This document shows positions 16,541 to 22,898 of a stretch of DNA of 26,894 nt, in pieces. The number at the start of each line of letters is the position of its first letter. Within the stretch, counting starts at the first letter, position 1. Below the pieces are notes generated by a model. The model saw only the letters and a list, made by a program, of their open reading frames with translations, searched no databases and was not told the DNA's origin. The translations under genes and the position numbers were made by a program. The DNA comes from an uncultured bacterium. Its GTDB lineage: Bacteria > UBA4055. Location: assembly GCA_937873545.1 (NCBI GenBank), contig CALMWI010000155.1, forward strand, positions 1 through 26,894, in the 5' to 3' direction.

Positions 16541-18202
16541 ATGAAAAAGATTATCTCAATTTTAGCCATAGCTGCTGCCGGTTTAGTTTTTGCCTCAGAA
16601 TTTTATATGCCTCCTAAGGAGAATAAGTTTTCCGATAGAGCGGAGAATTTTATAAAATCCAAATCTGAAGAGACACGGGTATTTGTCATCTATTTTACCG
16701 ACAAGAATATATTCGATAAATCCTCTTTCGACAAAGTTAAAAAAGACATGCGTCTTGATGAGAAAACTCTGAAACGAAGGGCAAAAACTTTCAAAAGAGA
16801 AAGTGACCTTGTACTGTTCTCTGATCTGCCGGTCAATCAGGAATATATCGACAAACTCGGGCTTGAAAAAGAAAGGGCAAGATCGAAATGGTTCAATTTT
16901 ATATCTGCAGAAATAACTTCAGAAAAAGCTGTTGAAATATCTAGAATGAATTTTGTCAGATATATTGATATTCTGCCAAAAGTAAAAAAGGATATGAGCA
17001 TAAAAAGCGAACAACCGTCAGAATCTTCAAAAGACGCTTTTTATAACCTGACTTATAATCAGGTGAACCAGATAAATATTCCTGCAGTCCATGCACTCGG
17101 ATACAAGGGTCAGGGAGCCAGGCTGATGATTGTGGATACGGGTTTTAATAAGGATCATCAGGTATTCGACAGCCTCACTGTCGTTGATGAGTACGATTTT
17201 ATATATGGAGATGACGAAACTGCTGACGATATACATGATTCGACAGGTCAGGAAGGACACGGAACAGCCTGCTGGTCGATTGCGGCGGGATACAAGCCGG
17301 GAACCTTCGTCGGACCTGCTTTCAGATCGGATTTTCTGCTCGCTAAGACCGAAAATTACGCAAGCGAAGGGACTTATGAGGAAGATTACATGGTCGCCGC
17401 TCTCGAATGGGGGGAGGCTCTCGGTGCTGATGTAGCTTCGATATCTTTGGGATATTCCGAGTTTGATGATCCTGCAGATAACTATACTTATGAGGACATG
17501 AACGGGATCACAACAATATGTACTCTCGGCGCGAAACAGGCGGCATATCTGGGAATGGTCGTCTGTAATTCGATGGGTAATTCAGGAACAAGCGCGTGGC
17601 ATTATCTGTCGGCTCCGGCCGACGCGGACAGCATTTTATCATGCGGATCCGTCGATCTTAACGGAGTGATAGCGGCTTCATCATCTTATGGACCTTCTTA
17701 TGATGGCAGGATAAAACCGGAAGTCGTTGCACGCGGCGTCAGCGATTATTACGCGGTATCGAGCACAAATACAACTTATGCGACAGGATCAGGAACTTCG
17801 TTCGCGACGCCTCTAGTTGCAGGAGTAGCATGTATGCTTTTATCAGCCCACCCTGACTGGACGAACATGGATGTCCGCGAAGCTCTGATGATGACGGCCG
17901 ACCGGGCGTCGAATCCCGACAGCACAAGATACGGATGGGGTCTTATCGACGCATTAGCCGCAGTGAACTATGTTCATCTTGCCGATCCGCAGAATGTTTC
18001 CACCAGCGTTTCGGGAACGACCCTGACAGTTTCATGGAGCGCCGTTACCAATGCAAGATCATATCTTGTTTTTCACTCCGATCTGCCGTACGAAGGTTTT
18101 ACATATCTCGCCACGACAGATCAGGCGAATTATCCTGTATCAATAACAAGCTCAACCAAGAAATTCTACTATATAAAAGCATCAAATCAGGAAATGAAAT
18201 AA
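16541..18202 (+). CDS. Secreted subtilisin-like serine protease (S8 family)
   Basis: 553 residues. A signal peptide (about 1-18) precedes a propeptide-like region (about 20-165) with an inhibitor-I9-type look. The catalytic domain (about 175-478) has the complete triad: Asp199 in IVDTGF, His240 in EGHGTA and Ser420 in GTSFATP, plus oxyanion Asn347 in MGNSG. A fibronectin-III-like tail follows (about 482-553, 'VSGTTLTVSWSAVTNARSYLV'). It has no T9SS sorting domain, unlike the gene 10 bases upstream, so it may stay in the periplasm or leave by another route. AGGGG lies just before the ATG. Possible processing of the neighbouring cargo protein is inference from co-location. Confidence 0.93.
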   Translation: MKKIISILAIAAAGLVFASEFYMPPKENKFSDRAENFIKSKSEETRVFVIYFTDKNIFDKSSFDKVKKDMRLDEKTLKRRAKTFKRESDLVLFSDLPVNQEYIDKLGLEKERARSKWFNFISAEITSEKAVEISRMNFVRYIDILPKVKKDMSIKSEQPSESSKDAFYNLTYNQVNQINIPAVHALGYKGQGARLMIVDTGFNKDHQVFDSLTVVDEYDFIYGDDETADDIHDSTGQEGHGTACWSIAAGYKPGTFVGPAFRSDFLLAKTENYASEGTYEEDYMVAALEWGEALGADVASISLGYSEFDDPADNYTYEDMNGITTICTLGAKQAAYLGMVVCNSMGNSGTSAWHYLSAPADADSILSCGSVDLNGVIAASSSYGPSYDGRIKPEVVARGVSDYYAVSSTNTTYATGSGTSFATPLVAGVACMLLSAHPDWTNMDVREALMMTADRASNPDSTRYGWGLIDALAAVNYVHLADPQNVSTSVSGTTLTVSWSAVTNARSYLVFHSDLPYEGFTYLATTDQANYPVSITSSTKKFYYIKASNQEMK

Positions 18203-18210
18203 GGATATTT

Positions 18211-19194
18211 ATGAGAACAAAAATTGGAATAGCGGGATGCGGACATTTGGGCAAACTGCACACAAAGATGCATACGATGCTGCCGGATATTTCGGAACTT
18301 ATCGGTGTTTACGATATAAATCCGGAAGCGGTCAAAACTGCTTCAGAACTAAATAAGTGCAGAGGTTTTAATAGTCTGGAAGAACTGCTTCCGCTGGTTG
18401 ACGGGATGGTCGTTGCGGTCGCGACACAGGGACACTATGAAGTTGCAAAAAAATGTCTTCTTGCCGGAAAGCATATATTTATTGAAAAGCCTATAACCGC
18501 GACGGTTGAGCAGGGCATTGAGATCGTTCAACTGGCAAAAGAGAAAGGCCTGATCATTCAGGTCGGGCAGATCGAGAGATATAATCCGGCATTTTCACAA
18601 TTGAAGGATTTCAGTATCGAACCGAAATTCATTGAAGCTCACCGCCTGGCGCCATTCAATCCTAGGGGTGCGGATGTGTCGGTCGTGCTTGATCTGATGA
18701 TCCACGACATTGATCTAATCTTGAGTCTGATAAAGTCTGATGTGGAAAAAATTGATGCTGCCGGAGTAGCTGTCGTTACAAACACGACCGATATCGCCAA
18801 TGTCAGGATAAAGTTCAAAAACGGAGCAGTTGCGAACCTGACAGCTTCACGGATGAGCTTAAAGAAAATGAGAAAGTTCAGGATATTCCAGGAGCACAAA
18901 TATCTATCGCTCGACCTTGATACCGGAATTGCAGACATATTCTACCTTGCCGACAAAGATGCTTTGATCAATGACGGCATGGCTGTTGCCGATCTCGATT
19001 TTGTTAATAAGAAAATAATTTATTCAAAGAGGGAAAAAATCGAAGTTAATGCACTTCTCGAAGAGAACAGGGATTTTGTCGAAGCGATCTCAAAAGGAAA
19101 AAGTGTAAAAGTAACGGGCGAGGACGGATTAAAAGCTCTTCAGGTAGCCGATAAAATATTAAATGAAATTGCAAATCAATTCAAAGGCGCGTAA
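18211..19194 (+). CDS. Gfo/Idh/MocA-family NAD(P)-dependent sugar dehydrogenase
   Basis: 327 residues from ATG 18211, with AAGGA 5 bases upstream; a longer in-frame extension into the protease gene is not used. The N-terminal Rossmann fold has 'IGIAGCGHLGKLHT' (5-18), and the family's EKP motif is at 92-94. The C-terminal domain carries 'QVGQIERYNPAF' (117-128) and 'VVLDLMIHDIDL' (158-169), with the conserved His165/Asp168 region used in substrate binding. Members oxidise or reduce sugars and nucleotide sugars. The 'HRLAPFNPRG...DLMIHDID' style reminds me of dehydrogenases linked to lipid A or nucleotide-sugar pathways (GnnA-like), but no such gene is nearby, so the substrate is left open. 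It ends 3 bases before prmA. Confidence 0.88.
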   Translation: MRTKIGIAGCGHLGKLHTKMHTMLPDISELIGVYDINPEAVKTASELNKCRGFNSLEELLPLVDGMVVAVATQGHYEVAKKCLLAGKHIFIEKPITATVEQGIEIVQLAKEKGLIIQVGQIERYNPAFSQLKDFSIEPKFIEAHRLAPFNPRGADVSVVLDLMIHDIDLILSLIKSDVEKIDAAGVAVVTNTTDIANVRIKFKNGAVANLTASRMSLKKMRKFRIFQEHKYLSLDLDTGIADIFYLADKDALINDGMAVADLDFVNKKIIYSKREKIEVNALLEENRDFVEAISKGKSVKVTGEDGLKALQVADKILNEIANQFKGA

Positions 19195-19197
19195 TAT

Positions 19198-20061
19198 ATG
19201 GAATGGTATTCGATAGACATAAAAATAAAAGACGAAATAATTAAAGATGTTATCACGGAATTTGCATTTTCTATAGGCTGTAAAGGGATCGAAGATCTGG
19301 ATGAAACCACTTTTGAAGAGGATACCGGGCTCAGGTTGTTTTTTGAAGAAGACGATGATCCCGAGATCATTAAAAACTCTCTCCTGTTGTTTTTTGAGGA
19401 GAACGGAATAGAGGATGTTCCAGAAATGAAAGCGGTCAGTATTCCGAAGACCGACTGGCGTGAGGAATGGAAAAAAACATATCAGCCTGTTGAGGCCGGT
19501 AGATTTCTGGTCGTTCCCGCATGGATGGATGTTCATACCGATAAGATCAGGATCCTGATCGAGCCTAAGATGGCTTTCGGAACCGGTACGCATGAAACTA
19601 CAAAACTAATGCTTCAGGAGATCAGCAAGCATGATCTTACAGGTAAAAAAGTATTCGAAGCGGGGTCAGGATCAGGAATTTTATCAATTGCGGCCGTAAA
19701 ACTTGGCGCAGAAAGCGTCACTGCCGTTGATATTGACGAAGAAAGCTACGACAACTGCAAGGAGAACGCCCACATAAATCATGCCGATATGAAAATTCAT
19801 ACAAAATTCACTACTGCAAGCGATTATGAAGGTGAAAATCTATATGATCTCGTTCTTGCCAATATAAACAGGAGCGTTCTTGAGGAACTTATTCCGAGCT
19901 TCAGGAAAATAACAAAACCCAAAGGGATGATCATTTTATCAGGCATTCTGATCGAAGAAAATGCGAGGATGTATTCAAGGATAAAAGAAGTTGGCGGACT
20001 TATCACGGACGGTTATTACGAAATGAACGAGTGGTGCCTGATCAGGCTGGTAAAGATTTGA
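19198..20061 (+). CDS. prmA: Ribosomal protein L11 methyltransferase
   Basis: 287 residues, normal length. PrmA trimethylates ribosomal protein L11 using S-adenosylmethionine. An N-terminal alpha/beta domain (about 1-90) precedes the Rossmann methyltransferase: 'PKMAFGTGTHETTKLML' (123-139), the cofactor loop 'EAGSGSGIL' (154-162, with Glu in place of the more usual Asp), 'AVDIDEESYDNCKENAHIN' (176-194) and 'LANINRSVL' (220-228), whose Asn residues are typical of the family. It is the last gene of the first plus-strand run. I see no clear hairpin terminator in the 164-base gap behind it. Confidence 0.95.
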   Translation: MEWYSIDIKIKDEIIKDVITEFAFSIGCKGIEDLDETTFEEDTGLRLFFEEDDDPEIIKNSLLLFFEENGIEDVPEMKAVSIPKTDWREEWKKTYQPVEAGRFLVVPAWMDVHTDKIRILIEPKMAFGTGTHETTKLMLQEISKHDLTGKKVFEAGSGSGILSIAAVKLGAESVTAVDIDEESYDNCKENAHINHADMKIHTKFTTASDYEGENLYDLVLANINRSVLEELIPSFRKITKPKGMIILSGILIEENARMYSRIKEVGGLITDGYYEMNEWCLIRLVKI

Positions 20062-20176
20062 TCCCGAAAACACACAATATTTTTTACTGATTTTCTATTT
20101 TAATTGATAAAACGCTTTTTCATTATTATATTAATAGGCTATGGGTTATTTCATAAATTAAGTAATTTAAAACAAA

Positions 20177-20206
20177 TTGAAATAATTTGCGTTAACATAG
20201 TAAAAT
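20177..20206 (+). promoter_or_regulatory. Candidate promoter of the PqqD/ATP-grasp/decarboxylase operon
   Basis: TTGAAA (20177-20182), an 18-base spacer and TAAAAT (20201-20206); each hexamer matches consensus at five of six positions. Transcription would begin near 20213, giving a very short leader before AGGAG (20216-20220) and the ATG at 20226. The surrounding region is AT-rich, so the match is suggestive only. Confidence 0.4.
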
Positions 20207-20212
20207 TACTAT
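20197..20212. repeat. Inverted repeat over the -10 box of the PqqD operon
   Basis: ATAGTAA, AA, TTACTAT: perfect 7-base arms with a 2-base centre. It covers the proposed -10 element and ends 3 bases before the ribosome-binding site. The loop is too small for an RNA hairpin with all seven pairs, so a DNA operator for a dimeric regulator is the more natural reading. Confidence 0.5.
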
Positions 20213-20225
20213 ATAAGGAGTTTAG

Positions 20226-20468
20226 ATGGATAAAGATAAATTGGCTGTACTTGCAGTGAGTGAAAGCGGGTTCATTTTTGATCCTGTAACCGGCCATTCA
20301 TATACCGCAAATGCTACGGGACTAAAGATCCTTGAACTGCTTAAAGCAGGAAAAGAGCCTGATGAGATCAGGTCGGTTCTTCTTGACGAGTATGACTCGA
20401 CAGAAGACGAAGTCAGCGTGGATGTTAATGATTTTATTGAAAATCTCAAAAAATATTTCTTAATATAG
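20226..20468 (+). CDS. PqqD-like small peptide-binding protein
   Basis: 80 residues, with a strong AGGAG 5 bases before the ATG. The pattern fits the PqqD family: an N-terminal beta-wing ('LAVLAVSESGFIFDPVTG'), the 'NATGLKILELLKAGKEPDEI' helix turn (compare 'lN.tg..ilel.dG..t.eEI'), and a C-terminal helix 'DVNDFIENLKKYFLI'. PqqD proteins are winged-helix chaperones that hold precursor peptides for modifying enzymes in RiPP pathways. No radical SAM enzyme is adjacent; instead an ATP-grasp ligase follows 9 bases later. I see no DSL phosphopantetheine site, so it is not a classical acyl carrier protein. No obvious precursor-peptide gene was found between 20062 and 20226. Confidence 0.75.
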   Translation: MDKDKLAVLAVSESGFIFDPVTGHSYTANATGLKILELLKAGKEPDEIRSVLLDEYDSTEDEVSVDVNDFIENLKKYFLI

Positions 20469-20477
20469 GGGATTTTT

Positions 20478-21530
20478 ATGAAGCTCACCGTAGCGGTAAG
20501 CGGGATAAACACTATTGATAATCCGGGTCCCGGCGCCGGGATATGCCGGGCTTTAAAAGAAAGCGGGATGGATGTAAGGACCATAGGTCTTGCCTATGAC
20601 GCGCTTGAACCGGGAATATATTTAGACCATATAATCGATAAAAGCTATATCATGCCTTATCCTTCAGGAAGCCGTGAAGCATTTATCGAAAGAATCAAAG
20701 ACATTCATTCAAGAGAGAGTATCGATGTTATAATTTCCGCGCTTGATGCCGAACTTCCGATCTATATGGATATCGAGCCTGTTCTGAAAGATATCGGAAT
20801 TAAGATGCTGATACCTTCAAAGGAAATGTTCAGGCTTAGAGATAAGCTCAGACTCAAGGAACTGGCTGAAAAGATCGGAGTTAAAGCTCCGGAGTACATG
20901 AGCTGCACATCTCTGGCAGATCTTCATAACGCGGTGAACGAATTGGGGTTCCCGTGCATGGTGAAAGGGCCATTCTATGAAGCGTACAAAGCTAATTCAC
21001 CGGGCGAGGCGGAAGGATATTTCGGAAAGATCGCAGCAGCCTGGGGTTATCCGATCATCGTGCAGAAATTCATTCAGGGTGACGAGTACGATGTGATAGG
21101 GTGCGGAGACGGCAACGGTAACGATATAGGAGTCTTCGCCATCAGAAAAATGACGATCACCAAGCTCGGTAAAGTATGGAACGCCGTCAGCATCAGGAAC
21201 GAAAAGCTTATCGAAGCTACAAAAAGGGTAGTAAAAGGGCTTTCGTGGCGCGGCGGATTTGAGTTCGAAGTGCTTCTTGAGGACAAGACCCAGGAAATAT
21301 ATGTACTTGAAATAAATCCGAGGTTTCCTGCATGGGTGTATTTTCCGGCAGGCTGCGGAATAAATCTGCCTGCGCGAATGGTTCAGCTTCTTACCGGGCA
21401 GGACTACGACACGCATTCCGATTATAAGAGCGGCAAGCTGATGATAAGATACACCAATGAACTTGTAAAAGATATATCCGACTTCGAACAGATCAGCACA
21501 TTCGGGGAGACATCGGAAAAAGGAGAATAG
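20478..21530 (+). CDS. ATP-grasp ligase of unknown substrate
   Basis: 350 residues. An N-terminal pre-ATP-grasp Rossmann-like domain (about 1-115, 'VAVSGINTIDNPGPGAGICRAL') precedes the ATP-grasp core. Visible parts are the first lysine region 'CMVKGPFYEAYKA' (Lys163), the hinge segment 'PIIVQKFIQGDEYDVI' (192-207), and the metal-binding strand 'IYVLEINPRFPAW' with Glu278, Asn280 and Arg282. The family forms an acyl-phosphate and joins it to an amine or thiol. The layout is most like PylC or carbamoyl-phosphate-synthetase-type ATP-grasps, not D-Ala-D-Ala ligase. It lies 9 bases after the PqqD-like gene and 3 bases before the decarboxylase, so an amino acid or peptide is the likeliest substrate (inference). 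Confidence 0.85.
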   Translation: MKLTVAVSGINTIDNPGPGAGICRALKESGMDVRTIGLAYDALEPGIYLDHIIDKSYIMPYPSGSREAFIERIKDIHSRESIDVIISALDAELPIYMDIEPVLKDIGIKMLIPSKEMFRLRDKLRLKELAEKIGVKAPEYMSCTSLADLHNAVNELGFPCMVKGPFYEAYKANSPGEAEGYFGKIAAAWGYPIIVQKFIQGDEYDVIGCGDGNGNDIGVFAIRKMTITKLGKVWNAVSIRNEKLIEATKRVVKGLSWRGGFEFEVLLEDKTQEIYVLEINPRFPAWVYFPAGCGINLPARMVQLLTGQDYDTHSDYKSGKLMIRYTNELVKDISDFEQISTFGETSEKGE

Positions 21531-21533
21531 AGA

Positions 21534-22886
21534 ATGAAAAAAGAATACATAAAACCGTATATCAGAAAACAGACCGCCGGAGTGATGAACAAATTCGGCG
21601 TAAGTTACAATAAAGGTCACAGGGAAGAGATCGAAGGTTTTCATATCGGTGATTTTACCGAAAAATTCGGATCGCCCGTATTTGTTTTAAGCGAAAAAGT
21701 AATAAGGGAAAGATACAGAAAGATCTATTCATATTTTTCCAGCAAATATCCGAAGGCAAAAATGAGCTGGTCGTATAAAACGAATTACCTCGATGCCGTA
21801 TGTTCCGTGCTTCATCAGGAGGGCGAGACGGCGGAAGTGGTTTCAGACTTTGAATATCAGAAAGCGAGAAGGCTGGGCGTACCGGGCAAGAAGATCATTT
21901 ATAACGGACCTTACAAACCGCTTGAATCGCTTATTGTAGCATTTAAAGAAGGCGCGATGGTCAATCTCGATAATTTCGACGAGATTATCAAAGCGGAAGA
22001 GGCGGCGAAAAAACTCGATATTAAAGCATCTGTCGGCATCAGGGTCAACATGGACACGGGTGTTTATCCGCAGTGGTCGAGATTCGGATTCAATATCGAG
22101 AACAACAACGCATTCAACGCGGTGAAAAGGATCCAGCACAGCGAATATCTGCATCTTGAAGGTATCCATTGTCATATCGGGACTTTCATGATGGAGCCTA
22201 GCGCCTATAAAGAAGCGGTTAAGAAAATTGTTCAGCTGATGCGCAGGATCGAGAAAGAATTTGAAATATCAATTTCGTACCTGGATTTTGGCGGCGGTTT
22301 TCCGTCAAAGAACATACTTAAAGGAACCTATCTGCCGCCTGAAGTAGCCATACAGCCGGTGGAAAATTTTATTGACGCGATCACAGACACTCTTTTAGAA
22401 GAGCTTGAACCGAAAGAATATCCCGAAGTTTATCTTGAAACAGGCAGGGCGATCGTTGACGAGGCCGGGTGGCTTATAACCACCGTTGATGCCGTAAAAA
22501 GACTTCCCGACGGAACGAAAAGTTATATAATCGACGCCGGCGTAAACCTGTTATACACATCAGCCTGGTACAATTATCATGTCGAGATAGACAGAGAAAT
22601 TCACGGAGCTTATGAGAACAGCATTATTTACGGGCCTTTATGCATGAACATCGATGTAGTGGTCGAAAGCGCGTTCTTACCGCCTCTTCCTAAAGGAACG
22701 AGGCTGATACTTTCCCCGATGGGCGCATATAATATGACCCAGTGGATGCAGTTCATCCGCTACCGTCCGGCCGTAGTTATGATATTGGAGGACGGTACTG
22801 TCGAGCAGATAAGAAGGCCTGAAACATTACAGGATATAGTCGGACCGGAAAGCGTTCCGGAGAAATTAAAGAGATTTCAATTTTAA
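21534..22886 (+). CDS. Type III (alanine-racemase-fold) PLP-dependent amino-acid decarboxylase
   Basis: 450 residues. An N-terminal extension (about 1-35) precedes the TIM barrel. PLP lysine is Lys82 in WSYKTNY; CHIG (213-216) carries the ring-stacking His; GGGFP (253-257) binds phosphate; LETGR (301-305) is the family's E.GR motif; the partner-active-site motif is GPLCMNID with Cys370; and GAY (397-399) contacts the cofactor. This resembles diaminopimelate decarboxylase in fold, but the usual CESGD is replaced by CMNID and ornithine/arginine decarboxylases have CDGLD, so the side-chain pocket differs. Carboxynorspermidine-type and BtrK-type decarboxylases are other relatives. It is fixed between the ATP-grasp and transporter genes, which argues against a housekeeping lysA. 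Confidence 0.87.
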   Translation: MKKEYIKPYIRKQTAGVMNKFGVSYNKGHREEIEGFHIGDFTEKFGSPVFVLSEKVIRERYRKIYSYFSSKYPKAKMSWSYKTNYLDAVCSVLHQEGETAEVVSDFEYQKARRLGVPGKKIIYNGPYKPLESLIVAFKEGAMVNLDNFDEIIKAEEAAKKLDIKASVGIRVNMDTGVYPQWSRFGFNIENNNAFNAVKRIQHSEYLHLEGIHCHIGTFMMEPSAYKEAVKKIVQLMRRIEKEFEISISYLDFGGGFPSKNILKGTYLPPEVAIQPVENFIDAITDTLLEELEPKEYPEVYLETGRAIVDEAGWLITTVDAVKRLPDGTKSYIIDAGVNLLYTSAWYNYHVEIDREIHGAYENSIIYGPLCMNIDVVVESAFLPPLPKGTRLILSPMGAYNMTQWMQFIRYRPAVVMILEDGTVEQIRRPETLQDIVGPESVPEKLKRFQF

Positions 22887-22898
22887 GGATAAAAGCGC

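Noticed and set aside
17935..18210. 92-codon N-terminal extension of the dehydrogenase
   Set aside because: It overlaps the protease's fibronectin-like tail in another frame, and the ATG at 18211 has a proper ribosome-binding site and begins directly at the Rossmann fold.
20062..20176. Search for a precursor-peptide gene or terminator between prmA and the PqqD-like gene
   Set aside because: The stretch is AT-rich, with stops in all frames, no ribosome-binding site and no stable GC-containing hairpin.
20187..20215. Alternative promoter TTGCGT-17-TATATA before the PqqD-like gene
   Set aside because: Transcription would start past the ribosome-binding site at 20216-20220, leaving the gene without one.
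20997..21644. 215-codon open frame on the minus strand
   Set aside because: It is antisense to the ATP-grasp and decarboxylase genes, whose motifs are intact, and its protein is a low-quality mix without recognisable domains.
21534..22886. Assignment as diaminopimelate decarboxylase (lysA)
   Set aside because: The fold fits, but the CESGD motif is replaced by CMNID and the gene is locked in an operon with no lysine-pathway gene.
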